From Bradyrhizobium sp. 138 (GTDB lineage Bacteria > Pseudomonadota > Alphaproteobacteria > Rhizobiales > Xanthobacteraceae): a DNA stretch of 64,000 bases. Made by a program: the position numbers and the translations under genes. The notes beneath the pieces are model-generated. The model did not search any database and was not told where the DNA came from. It saw only the letters and a program-made list of their open reading frames with translations. This document shows, piece by piece, positions 36,287-44,246 of the stretch (its first letter is position 1; the number at the start of each line of letters is the position of its first letter). Where the stretch lies: NCBI RefSeq assembly GCF_023074075.1, contig NZ_JADPKT010000055.1, forward strand, positions 62,001-126,000, in the 5' to 3' direction.

Positions 36287-38401
36287 TCAGGCCAGGTGCA
36301 AAGCAACGACGACGAGATCGATCGCCTTGATACCGATGAAGGGAATGACGATGCCGCCGAGGCCGTAGACCAGAAGGTTGCGCCGGAGCAGCGCGCCGGC
36401 ACCGACCGCGCGGTAGGCGACGCCTTTCAACGCGAGTGGAATCAGCGCGATGATGACAAGTGCGTTGAAGATGATCGCCGACAGGATGGCGCTCTGCGGG
36501 CTCGACAGGTTCATGACGTTGATCACGCCAAGCTGCGGATAGAACGCCAAAAACATCGCCGGGATGATCGCGAAATATTTGGCGACGTCGTTGGCGATCG
36601 AGAACGTGGTCAGCGCACCGCGCGTCATCAAGAGCTGCTTGCCGATCTCGACCACCTCGATCAGCTTGGTCGGGTTGGAGTCGAGGTCGACCATGTTGCC
36701 GGCCTCGCGGGCGGCCTGAGTGCCGGTGTTCATGGCGACGCCGACATCGGCCTGCGCCAGCGCCGGTGCGTCGTTGGTGCCGTCGCCGCACATGGCGACC
36801 AGCTTGCCCTTGGCCTGCTCGTCGCGGATCAGCTTGAGCTTGTCCTCGGGGGTGGCCTGCGCCAGGAAGTCGTCGACGCCGGCCTCCGCCGCGATCGCGG
36901 CCGCCGTCATCGGATTGTCGCCGGTGATCATGATGGTGCGGATGCCCATGCGACGAAGCTCGGCGAAGCGCTCGCGAATGCCACCCTTGACGATGTCCTT
37001 GAGCTGGACGATCCCGAGCAATTTGCCATCCTTGGCGACCGCCAGCGGCGTGCCGCCGGATTTCGACACCTCATCGCCGATGGTCTGGATCTCGCGCCCG
37101 ACGTCCGAGAGCGCGGCGGGCTGGATGGCGCGGGCGGCGTTGCCTGAGGCGACCGCGAGCGGCGCGCCGCCGCCGACATAGTTCAGCATGGCATCGACCG
37201 CACCCTTGCGCACCGAGGAGCCGCCGGCATCGACGCCGCTCATGCGGGTCTGCGCCGTGAACGGGATGAAGGTGGCGCCGAGCTCAGCCATATCGCGGCC
37301 GCGAATGCCGTATTTCTCCTTCGCCAGCACCACGATGGAGCGGCCCTCCGGTGTCTCGTCGGCGAGCGAGGCGAGCTGAGCGGCATCCGCCAGCTCTTGC
37401 TCGGTGACGCCGCGCACGGGACGGAAGGCCGTGGCCTGCCGGTTGCCGAGCGTGATGGTGCCGGTCTTGTCGAGCAGCAGCGTGTCGACGTCGCCGGCGG
37501 CCTCGACGGCGCGGCCGGACATCGCCAGCACGTTGAAGCGCACCAGCCGGTCCATGCCGGCGATGCCGATCGCCGACAACAGCGCACCAATCGTGGTCGG
37601 GATCAGCGTCACGAACAGCGCGACCAGCACAACCACCGAGATCGAGCCGCCGGCATAGGCCGCATAGCTCGGAATGGTGACGGTGGCGAACACGAAGATG
37701 ATGGTCAACCCCGCGAGCAGGATGTTGAGCGCGATCTCGTTCGGCGTCTTCGCCCGCTCGGCGCCCTCGACCAGCTTGATCATGCGATCGATGAAGGTCG
37801 AGCCCTGCGCTGCCGTGATGCGGACGCGGATCCAGTCCGACAGCACCTGCGTGCCGCCGGTGACTGCGGAGCGGTCGCCGCCGGACTCGCGGATCACGGG
37901 TGCGGATTCGCCGGTGATGGCGGCCTCGTTGACGGAGGCGACGCCCTCGATCACCTCACCGTCGGAGGGAATCGTGTCGCCGGCCTCGACCAGCACGATG
38001 TCTCCGACCTTCAGGCTCGTGCCCGGCACGAGCTTGAAGGCCGCGCCGGCACCGGTCAGGAGCTTGGCCTGGCTCTCGGTGCGGGTCTTGCGCAGCGTCT
38101 CGGCTTGCGCCTTGCCGCGGCCTTCGGCCACCGCCTCGGCGAAATTGGCGAACAGCACCGTGAACCAGAGCCAGACGATGATCTGGAAGGTGAAGCCGAG
38201 GCTGGCCCCGCCGGCGACGAGGTCGCGCAGGAAGATCACGGTGGTGAGCGCAGCGACGATCTCGACCACGAACATCACGGGGTTCTTGATCATCAGTCGC
38301 GGGTCGAGCTTGGTGAAGGAGGCGCGGATCGCAGGGACGACGATCTTGGGATCGAGCATTGCCGAGACGGCCGCACGTTTTTGCAGTTTGGTCGTATCCA
38401 T
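36287..38401 (-). CDS. kdpB: Potassium-transporting P-type ATPase subunit B
   Basis: Catalytic ATPase subunit, 704 residues from ATG 38401, which has CTGGAG 8-13 bases upstream; an in-frame ATG at 38419 is possible but abuts the kdpA stop. P-type ATPase motifs: TGESAPVIRESGGD (actuator), phosphorylated Asp in LLLDKTGTITLGNR (about Asp311), ITGDNPMTAAAIAAEAGVDDFLAQATPEDKL and MCGDGTNDAPALAQADVGVAMN (P-domain). It couples ATP hydrolysis to K+ movement through KdpA. Length and motifs are normal. An intergenic repeat begins two bases beyond its stop. Confidence 0.96.
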   Translation of the reverse strand: MDTTKLQKRAAVSAMLDPKIVVPAIRASFTKLDPRLMIKNPVMFVVEIVAALTTVIFLRDLVAGGASLGFTFQIIVWLWFTVLFANFAEAVAEGRGKAQAETLRKTRTESQAKLLTGAGAAFKLVPGTSLKVGDIVLVEAGDTIPSDGEVIEGVASVNEAAITGESAPVIRESGGDRSAVTGGTQVLSDWIRVRITAAQGSTFIDRMIKLVEGAERAKTPNEIALNILLAGLTIIFVFATVTIPSYAAYAGGSISVVVLVALFVTLIPTTIGALLSAIGIAGMDRLVRFNVLAMSGRAVEAAGDVDTLLLDKTGTITLGNRQATAFRPVRGVTEQELADAAQLASLADETPEGRSIVVLAKEKYGIRGRDMAELGATFIPFTAQTRMSGVDAGGSSVRKGAVDAMLNYVGGGAPLAVASGNAARAIQPAALSDVGREIQTIGDEVSKSGGTPLAVAKDGKLLGIVQLKDIVKGGIRERFAELRRMGIRTIMITGDNPMTAAAIAAEAGVDDFLAQATPEDKLKLIRDEQAKGKLVAMCGDGTNDAPALAQADVGVAMNTGTQAAREAGNMVDLDSNPTKLIEVVEIGKQLLMTRGALTTFSIANDVAKYFAIIPAMFLAFYPQLGVINVMNLSSPQSAILSAIIFNALVIIALIPLALKGVAYRAVGAGALLRRNLLVYGLGGIVIPFIGIKAIDLVVVALHLA

Positions 38402-38419
38402 GGAGGTCACTCCAGACAA

Positions 38420-40123
38420 TCAGAACCGGTTGCCGGCGTTCATCGCCAAATGCTCGACGATCGGTCCGAGCGCCAGCGCCGGGAAGAAGGTCAGGCCGCC
38501 CACGATCAGGATGACGCCGACGACGAGGCCGACGAACAGGCCTCCGGTGGTCGGGAACGTGCCCATCGACGGCGGGATCGATTTCTTGGCGGCGAGCGAG
38601 CCGGCGATCGCCATCGCCGGGACGATCATGAAGAAGCGACCGACGAACATCGCGCTGGCCAATGTGAGGTTATAGAAGAGGGTGTTGCCGGTGAGGCCCG
38701 CGAACGCCGAGCCGTTGTTGCCCGCCGCCGAGGTGAATGCGTAGAGGACTTCGGTGAAACCGTGCGGGCCGGCATTCGCCATGGAGGCCGCAGCCGCCGG
38801 GTAGACCACGCCGACCGCGGTCCAGCCCAGGATCATCAGCGGCAGCACCAGGATGGCCAGCATCGCCATCTTGACCTCGCGCGCCTCGATCTTCTTGCCG
38901 ACATATTCCGGCGTGCGCCCGACCATGAGGCCTGCCACGAAGATCGCGAGGATGACGAACAGCAGCATGCCGTACATGCCGGCGCCGACGCCGCCGACGA
39001 TGATCTCGCCGAGCTCGATGTTGATCAGCGGAATCATGCCGCCGAGCGCCGTAAAACTGTCATGCATGGCGTTGACCGCACCGCACGAGGCCGCGGTGGT
39101 CACGACGGCGAACAGCGAGGACGCAACGATGCCGAAGCGCACCTCCTTGCCCTCCATGTTGCCGCCGGTCAGGCCCACCGCCTGCAGCGTCGAGGTGCCA
39201 TTCGCCTCCGCCCAATAGGTGATGGCGACGCCAGCGATGAACAGCACGCCCATCACGGACAAGATTGCCCAGCCCTGGCGCTGGTTGCCGACCATGCGGC
39301 CGAACACGTTGGTGAGCGCGGCGCCCAGCGTGAAGATCGACAGCATCTGCACGAAGTTCGACAGCGCGGTCGGGTTCTCGAACGGGTGCGCGGCGTTGGC
39401 ATTGAAGAAGCCGCCGCCATTGGTGCCGAGCATCTTGATCGCAACCTGCGAAGCCACCGGGCCGACCGCGATGGTCTGCTTGGCGCCTTCGAGCGTGGTC
39501 GCCTCGATATAGGCCCCTAACGTCTGCGGCATGCCCTGCGAGACCAGGAACAGCGTGTAGACGACGCAGATCGGCAGCAGCACATAGAGCGTGCAGCGGG
39601 TGACGTCGACCCAGAAATTGCCGACGGTGCGCATCGAGGCACGCGAGAAGCCGCGGATCAGCGCCATCGCCAGCGCGATGCCGGTTGCCGCCGACAGGAA
39701 GTTCTGATGCGTCAGGCCGAGCATCTGGGTCAGATAGGACAGCGTGCTTTCGCCGCCGTAGTTCTGCCAGTTGGTGTTGGTGATGAACGACATCGCTGTG
39801 TTGAAAGAGAGATCTTCCGCAACCGCGCCCTGCCCGGCCGGATTGAACGGCAGCACGGCCTGGAGCCGCATCACGCCGTAGATGACGAGGAAGCCGCCGA
39901 CATGGAACAGCAGCATGGCGACCGTATAGGTCAGCCAATGCTGCTCGCGCTTCTCGTCGACACCGGAAATCCAGTAGATGCCGGCCTCGATCGGCCGCAG
40001 CACCGGCGACAGGAACGTTCGCTCACCGCCAAACACCCGCGTCATATACCACCCGAGCGGTTTTGTGAGTGCGACGATGATGACGCAGAACAGAATGATC
40101 TGGAGCCAACCGGCCATAGTCAT
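38420..40123 (-). CDS. kdpA: Potassium-transporting ATPase subunit A
   Basis: K+-selective membrane subunit, 567 residues, related to the Trk/Ktr superfamily with four selectivity-loop repeats. Seen: TNTNWQNYGGESTLSYLTQM (first filter region), MLGTNGGGFFNANAAHPFENPT (second, with the TNGGG signature), GAVNAMHDSFTALGGMIPLINIELGEIIVGGVGAGMYGM (third) and TSAAGNNGSAFAGL (fourth). About ten hydrophobic helices are visible. The stop at 38420 lies 18 bases before the preferred kdpB ATG, and a tiny membrane ORF ends four bases upstream of its ATG. Confidence 0.96.
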   Translation of the reverse strand: MTMAGWLQIILFCVIIVALTKPLGWYMTRVFGGERTFLSPVLRPIEAGIYWISGVDEKREQHWLTYTVAMLLFHVGGFLVIYGVMRLQAVLPFNPAGQGAVAEDLSFNTAMSFITNTNWQNYGGESTLSYLTQMLGLTHQNFLSAATGIALAMALIRGFSRASMRTVGNFWVDVTRCTLYVLLPICVVYTLFLVSQGMPQTLGAYIEATTLEGAKQTIAVGPVASQVAIKMLGTNGGGFFNANAAHPFENPTALSNFVQMLSIFTLGAALTNVFGRMVGNQRQGWAILSVMGVLFIAGVAITYWAEANGTSTLQAVGLTGGNMEGKEVRFGIVASSLFAVVTTAASCGAVNAMHDSFTALGGMIPLINIELGEIIVGGVGAGMYGMLLFVILAIFVAGLMVGRTPEYVGKKIEAREVKMAMLAILVLPLMILGWTAVGVVYPAAAASMANAGPHGFTEVLYAFTSAAGNNGSAFAGLTGNTLFYNLTLASAMFVGRFFMIVPAMAIAGSLAAKKSIPPSMGTFPTTGGLFVGLVVGVILIVGGLTFFPALALGPIVEHLAMNAGNRF

Positions 40124-40127
40124 GGAA

Positions 40128-40232
40128 TCAACCCTTCAAGCTTGGTGCCCGGCGCAGCAGCGGCAGCAGCACCGTCAGCAGGCCGGCGACGAGCACGGCG
40201 TCCGCCAGCAGCAATTCGAGAAGCAGCAGCAC
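40128..40232 (-). CDS. Candidate 34-residue hydrophobic peptide between kdpF and kdpA
   Basis: A GTG-initiated ORF of 34 codons starts three bases after the kdpF stop and ends four bases before the kdpA ATG. The peptide is one leucine-rich membrane helix followed by a basic tail (ending LLPLLRRAPSLKG). Position, spacing and composition are what one expects of a translationally coupled membrane peptide, possibly a second KdpF-like or assembly peptide. There is no strong ribosome-binding site and the start is GTG, so coding is likely but not certain. No family is recognised. Confidence 0.5.
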   Translation of the reverse strand: MLLLLELLLADAVLVAGLLTVLLPLLRRAPSLKG

Positions 40233-40235
40233 GGG

Positions 40236-40325
40236 TCAGAACCGCTCGGGCCGCAGCAGCGCGTAGGTGAGATAAATCAGGAGGCCGAACGAGACGGCGC
40301 CGGCGAGCGCATAATCAAAAAGCAT
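40236..40325 (-). CDS. kdpF: Potassium-transporting ATPase subunit F
   Basis: 29-residue single-helix peptide MLFDYALAGAVSFGLLIYLT followed by YALLRPERF. The ending YALLRPERF is the KdpF signature (Y-x-L-x-x-P-E-x-F). KdpF binds at the KdpA-KdpB membrane interface and stabilises the complex. GAGGGGGCGG lies just upstream of the ATG. It sits between two other tiny membrane ORFs, upstream of kdpA. Its short length makes it easy to miss. Confidence 0.92.
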   Translation of the reverse strand: MLFDYALAGAVSFGLLIYLTYALLRPERF

Positions 40326-40336
40326 CGTCCGCCCCC

Positions 40337-40420
40337 TCACAGCCGTTCGCAGGCATAGGTGTAGCCGATCGCGAGCGCAAAGAAGCCAAAGCCCAGCGCC
40401 AGCATCAGAATGTCCATCAT
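40337..40420 (-). CDS. 27-residue membrane peptide at the head of the kdp operon
   Basis: Starts ATG ATG at 40420/40417 with the strong site GAGGAGC 6-12 bases upstream, and ends 11 bases before kdpF. The peptide is MMDILMLALGFGFFALAIGY followed by TYACERL: a single hydrophobic helix with a Cys-Glu-Arg-Leu end. From memory, similar ~27-residue ORFs with a Tyr-x3-Cys-x-Arg-Leu ending occur upstream of kdpF in other Proteobacteria, usually unnamed; this is not verified here. It is the first gene of the operon and would be the best translated. Its role, perhaps in Kdp assembly or sensing, is unknown. Confidence 0.72.
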   Translation of the reverse strand: MMDILMLALGFGFFALAIGYTYACERL

Positions 40421-40590
40421 CGGATTGCTCCTCGTTGCGTCCCGAGGTCCGGCGCAACTTTCTCTCGGTGACCCCGCGGGCTCGCGCAGGACATGGAACG
40501 CATGTCCACGGATGACAGCAGGGACTATTTTGACCGTGCTGAAATGCCAGCGTGGGCATAGGTTTTCGAGATGAGGCCTAAGGCGACGTT

Positions 40591-40672
40591 ATAGGAATCT
40601 CATAAAGGCGCGGGTGGCGCTCGCCTGGAATGGCGCACCACCTCCCCTCACACACACTTATGAAATCCCTAT
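40591..40672. promoter_or_regulatory. Candidate KdpE operators between kdp and the divergent small-protein operon
   Basis: ATAGGAATCTCATAA (40591-40605) recurs in inverted orientation as TTATGAAATCCCTAT (40658-40672), 13 of 15 positions matching. Each copy contains two TAT-like cores about 11 bp apart, as expected for tandem binding by an OmpR-family dimer. One copy faces each of the divergent operons. Apart from this, 40421-40768 shows no gene. KdpE binding is inferred from location. Confidence 0.45.
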
Positions 40673-40768
40673 ATCTCTCGTCCGATCCCCCTCTCGTTTT
40701 CAAATGCCTTTGGGGCCCATCCTGGCAATGCCGGCCGACTGACCGACGCCATTTCCAGGAGGCCTGAC

Positions 40769-41236
40769 ATGACCGCCATTCTCCGACGCCTCGACCCGCC
40801 GTGCCTCAGCCAGCAGCTGCGCGCGGCTCCGGCGATGACACGCCCGTTGATGTCGGACGTGATCGACAAGGCCTGCCGGCGGGTCGCCTCGTTCGGCCAA
40901 AGCGAGCGCACCATACGCCTCACGCGCCTGATCGACGCGGAGGCCTGGACCGACGCGGCCTTGGCGCTGCTGGAGCTCGAGCTGCCGATGTGGCAGGTCC
41001 GCCGCATCGCCTATGACGAGGGCGAGTGGCATTGCGCGCTGTCGCGCGAGCGCGAGTTGCCGGACTGGCTGGACACCGCGGTCGAGGCGCGCCACGCCGA
41101 CCTCGCGCTCGCCTTGCTGTCGGCGTTCGTCGAGGTCCGCGCGCTCACCGCGGAAGCGTCGCGGCCGAGCGTTCCCTCGGTTCGCCCGGCGCTGGAGCCG
41201 ATCTACGAGCCACTCGCCTGCGACAATTTCAGCTAG
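40769..41236 (+). CDS. Hypothetical protein divergent from kdp
   Basis: 155 residues with an excellent ribosome-binding site (AGGAGG, 6 bases before ATG). Sequence is soluble and acidic/helical, with a middle segment RTIRLTRLIDAEAWTDAALALLELELPMWQVRRIAYDEGEWHCALS; a Trp-rich centre is followed by a helix HADLALALLSAFVEVRALTAEAS and ends PIYEPLACDNFS. I do not recognise the family. It heads a run of four closely spaced plus-strand ORFs whose other members are small membrane peptides. The shared intergenic region with kdp and its inverted repeat suggest potassium-linked regulation, which is inference only. Confidence 0.75.
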   Translation: MTAILRRLDPPCLSQQLRAAPAMTRPLMSDVIDKACRRVASFGQSERTIRLTRLIDAEAWTDAALALLELELPMWQVRRIAYDEGEWHCALSRERELPDWLDTAVEARHADLALALLSAFVEVRALTAEASRPSVPSVRPALEPIYEPLACDNFS

Positions 41237-41258
41237 CCCCCGATAGAAGGACCCGAAC

Positions 41259-41450
41259 ATGCCGGTGCTGACACATCGCCTTGAACCACCGCTGTACCAG
41301 ATTGAACGTCAGCCTCGGCTGCCGAAAGTGCACAGGGCCCAGCTCACGCGGCTCGCGCTTCAGGTGCTGACCGTGTTCTCGATGGGCAGCGTGCTCACCG
41401 CTCTGATCGCGCTGAGAACCGCCATCCATGTCTGGCATCTCCCCGCCTGA
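41259..41450 (+). CDS. 63-residue single-helix membrane protein
   Basis: Starts 22 bases after the previous gene with GAAGGA as ribosome-binding site. The N-terminal 30 residues are basic and proline-containing (EPPLYQIERQPRLPKVHRAQ), followed by one hydrophobic helix (LALQVLTVFSMGSVLTALIAL) and a short tail, an N-in topology by charge. No family recognised. Second gene of the four-ORF cluster divergent from kdp. Confidence 0.62.
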   Translation: MPVLTHRLEPPLYQIERQPRLPKVHRAQLTRLALQVLTVFSMGSVLTALIALRTAIHVWHLPA

Positions 41451-41459
41451 GGTAACGAC

Positions 41460-41552
41460 ATGATCGAGCTCAAGATCGCCATCCTGGTCGCATTGATGGG
41501 TGCATTGCTGCTCGGCATGCGCTTCACCGCGAACCCGGCGTCGGACCGTTAG
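41460..41552 (+). CDS. 30-residue membrane peptide
   Basis: ATG 41460 follows GAGGT and lies 9 bases after the preceding stop. The peptide MIELKIAILVALMGALLLGM continues RFTANPASDR: one helix and a polar tail. It resembles KdpF-like or small respiratory-complex peptides only in overall shape. Supported by ribosome-binding site and tight spacing; function unknown. Confidence 0.52.
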   Translation: MIELKIAILVALMGALLLGMRFTANPASDR

Positions 41553-41553
41553 C

Positions 41554-41682
41554 ATGTCGCTCCTCAAGGGAAATCTCGAGCACGTGGTCACCGTGACCAT
41601 CCTGACCATGACGCTGAGCCTGATCTGGGGCGCGATCCTGACCCTCGTGATCACGCTTCTCGCACGCGGGCTCGGCGTCTAG
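41554..41682 (+). CDS. 42-residue membrane peptide
   Basis: ATG 41554 follows the previous stop by one base, implying re-initiation rather than an independent ribosome-binding site. The peptide has a short polar start (MSLLKGNLEHVV) and one long hydrophobic stretch (TVTILTMTLSLIWGAILTLVITLLARGLGV). Last intact ORF of the cluster. No family recognised. Confidence 0.55.
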   Translation: MSLLKGNLEHVVTVTILTMTLSLIWGAILTLVITLLARGLGV

Positions 41683-41695
41683 CTCCTCGCCAGCG

Positions 41696-41912
41696 ATGCC
41701 GCTGGGAGCCTCGAAATGGGTCCGCGCCGGGCGCCCTGGCGGAGACCATCGCCGCAATACGCGCCATCCACAAGCCGTCGCATGCCACCGCGAAGAAGCG
41801 CCTGCGCCAGCCCACGATGGACGCGATGCGTGCGGCGATCGACCGTGAATTGACCATGGCTGCCTATGCGGCGAGCAACCGGGCCCGCAGCGCGGTGGCA
41901 ATGCCCGGCTGA
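41696..41912 (+). pseudogene. Possible frameshifted small ORF
   Basis: From 41696 a frame opens MPLGASKWVRAG and from about 41730 a different frame reads ALAETIAAIRAIHKPSHATA, continuing KKRLRQPTMDAMRAAIDREL to a stop at 41910-41912. The second frame has no start codon of its own upstream and its composition looks coding. One extra G in the GGG near 41728-41731 would join them into a ~71-residue helical protein. It may be a decayed gene, a sequencing error, or chance. The rest of 41683-41982 shows nothing else. Confidence 0.3.
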
Positions 41913-41982
41913 CGTCACCTGTCCCTCCGGAAACGACGCGGCCGATCTGGCGCAATTCCAGGGAACCGTGTAGATCGGTTTC

Positions 41983-42618
41983 ATGAGCAGCAGCAACGTC
42001 AACGTCGTCGCCCACCCCCTGGTCCAGCACAAGCTCTCGCTGATGCGGGAGAAGGACCGCTCGACCAAGAGCTTTCGCGAGATCCTGAACGAGATCGGGA
42101 TGCTGCTCTGCTACGAGGTGACGCGCGACCTGCCGCTGGAGCTGGTCGAGATCGAGACGCCGATCGCGCCGATGCAGGCGCCCAAGATCGCTGGCAAGAA
42201 GCTCACGCTGGCGCCGATCCTGCGCGCCGGCGTCGGCTTCCTCGACGGCATGCTGGCGCTGATGCCCTCGGCGCGCATCGCCCATATCGGGCTCTACCGC
42301 GACCCCGAGACGTTGCAGGCCGTGGAATATTACTTCAAGGCGCCGCAGGACCTGTCCGACCGCACCGTGATCCTGATGGACCCGATGCTGGCGACCGGCA
42401 ACTCGGCCTGCGCCGGCGCCTCCCTGCTCAAGGCCCGCGGCGCTCGCGACATCCGCTTCGTCTGCCTGCTGGCGGCGCCCGAGGGCATCGCCCGGTTCCA
42501 GAGCGAGCATCCCGACGTGCCGGTCTGGACCGCCGCGATCGACGAGCGGCTTAACGATCACGGCTACATCGTGCCGGGCCTGGGCGATGCCGGCGACCGG
42601 ATGTTCGGCACCAAGTAG
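41983..42618 (+). CDS. upp: Uracil phosphoribosyltransferase
   Basis: Salvages uracil to UMP with PRPP. 211 residues, standard length. Seen: VVAHPLVQHKLSLMREKDRSTKSFREILNEIGMLLCYEVTRDLP at the N-terminus, APILRAGVGFLDGMLALMPSARIAHIGLYRDPET, and the PRPP-binding loop VILMDPMLATGNSACAGASLL. The C-terminal IDERLNDHGYIVPGLGDAGDRMFGTK is a near-invariant Upp ending. Monocistronic by appearance; the ribosome-binding site is weak. Confidence 0.96.
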   Translation: MSSSNVNVVAHPLVQHKLSLMREKDRSTKSFREILNEIGMLLCYEVTRDLPLELVEIETPIAPMQAPKIAGKKLTLAPILRAGVGFLDGMLALMPSARIAHIGLYRDPETLQAVEYYFKAPQDLSDRTVILMDPMLATGNSACAGASLLKARGARDIRFVCLLAAPEGIARFQSEHPDVPVWTAAIDERLNDHGYIVPGLGDAGDRMFGTK

Positions 42619-42651
42619 ACAGGTTTGCGCGATCGGGTTACTGCGGCTGCC

Positions 42652-44226
42652 ATGAGTGCCAACGCGTCATCGCTGCAATCGCTGATCCGGGCCGAAGCCG
42701 CTGCCGACCCCGCCTTCGTCTTCGACGGCACGCCTGTCTCACGCGCGCAATTTTCGAACAAGGTCGAGCAGACCGCCGCCTGGCTTGCGGCGCAAGGCAT
42801 CATCAAGGGCGATGTCGTCGCGGTCTGGCTGGTCAACCGGATCGAGTGGCTCGCGCTGCTGTTCGCCGCCGCCCGCCTCGGCGCGATCGTGGCGGCCGTC
42901 AATACGCGCTATCGCAGCGCGGACGTCGCGCATCTGCTTCGCTTGTCCGGCGCGAGGCTGATGGTGGTCGAAGCCGCCTTCCGCTCGATCGATTTTGCCG
43001 CGATCCTCGCCGATCTCGCCGAGGACGAGGTGCCCGCGCTGCAGAAGCTCGCCGTGATCGGCGCGGATGCGATTCCGGCACACTGGCCCTGCGTGCGCTT
43101 CGACGCCTTCGACAGGTCTTATCCCCCCGCCCGGCCGGCTCAGGACGACGTCGACCTGCCGGTGCTGCTCTACACGACATCGGGCACCACCAAGGGGCCG
43201 AAGCTCGTCGCGCATTCGCAGCGCACGCTGGCCACGCATGCCGCGTCCGTCGCCAAGGCACTCCAGCTTGATCCGCAGCGTCATTCGCTGCTGGCCATGC
43301 TGCCGTTCTGCGGCACCTTTGGCATGACCAGCCTGCTCGGCTTCGTCGCGGCGGGCGCGACCATCCACGTGCTCGATGCCTTCGAGGCGGCACCGGCGCT
43401 GAAGATCCTCAGCACGCACGCGATCACGCACGCCTTCGGCTCCGACGAGATGTTCCGCCGCATCCTCGCCCTCACCGATGCACCGCGTCCGTTCCCGCAT
43501 CTCGAAGTCTGCGGCTTCGCCGCGTTCCAGCCCGGCTGGCGCGAACTTGCCGCGGCGGCCGAGGCGCGCGGCCTGCCGCTGTTCGGCCTGTACGGTTCGA
43601 GCGAGTTGCAGGCGCTGTTCTCGATCGGACGCCCCGCCGATGCCTTCGCCGATCGCATCGAGGGCGGCGGCCGGCCAATGTCGCCTGACGCAAAAGTGCG
43701 CGTGCGCGACACCGAAACCGGCGAGCTTGCGGCCGAAGGCGTTTCCGGCGAGATCGAGATCAGCGCGCCGTCACGCTTCCTCGGCTATTTCAACAATCCC
43801 GAGGCGACGCGCGATGCATTCACCGCCGACGGGTTCTTCCGCACCGGCGACATCGGCCGGCTGCGCGGCGACGGTTCCTTCGTCTACGAGACCCGCGCCG
43901 GCGATGCCATGCGGCTCGGCGGCTTCCTGGTCGCGCCCGGCGAGATCGAGGACGAACTCAAATCTTGTGCCGGTGTCGCTGACGCCCAGGTGGTCGCAAT
44001 CGACTTGAAGGGCCAGGCGCGCTGCGTCGCGTTCGTGATCCCGGCACAGCAGCCGCCGATGCCGGAGACACTGATCGCGCACCTGCGCGGCCGGCTCGCC
44101 GGCTACAAGGTGCCGGCGCGGATCTATGTGGTGGATGCCTTTCCGGTCACCGACAGCGCCAACGGCGTGAAGATCCAGCGTGCCCGGCTCCGCGCCATGG
44201 CGATGGAGCGGATCGCTGCTGAATAG
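42652..44226 (+). CDS. AMP-dependent acyl-CoA synthetase/ligase
   Basis: Adenylate-forming enzyme, 524 residues from ATG 42652 (an in-frame TTG at 42625 would add nine). The phosphate-binding loop is LLYTTSGTTKGPKLVAHS; further motifs are FGLYGSSELQALFS, GYFNNPEATRDAFTADGFFRTGDIGRL and the hinge region RAGDAMRLGGFLVAPGEIEDEL. The catalytic lysine near the C-terminus is kept in ANGVKIQRARL. It activates a carboxylic acid to its CoA thioester; the acid cannot be read from sequence. It converges with the acyl-CoA dehydrogenase gene and may belong with it and the MaoC and CitE-like genes. Confidence 0.88.
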   Translation: MSANASSLQSLIRAEAAADPAFVFDGTPVSRAQFSNKVEQTAAWLAAQGIIKGDVVAVWLVNRIEWLALLFAAARLGAIVAAVNTRYRSADVAHLLRLSGARLMVVEAAFRSIDFAAILADLAEDEVPALQKLAVIGADAIPAHWPCVRFDAFDRSYPPARPAQDDVDLPVLLYTTSGTTKGPKLVAHSQRTLATHAASVAKALQLDPQRHSLLAMLPFCGTFGMTSLLGFVAAGATIHVLDAFEAAPALKILSTHAITHAFGSDEMFRRILALTDAPRPFPHLEVCGFAAFQPGWRELAAAAEARGLPLFGLYGSSELQALFSIGRPADAFADRIEGGGRPMSPDAKVRVRDTETGELAAEGVSGEIEISAPSRFLGYFNNPEATRDAFTADGFFRTGDIGRLRGDGSFVYETRAGDAMRLGGFLVAPGEIEDELKSCAGVADAQVVAIDLKGQARCVAFVIPAQQPPMPETLIAHLRGRLAGYKVPARIYVVDAFPVTDSANGVKIQRARLRAMAMERIAAE

Positions 44227-44246
44227 CAGCGCACCGCAAGAGTCGT

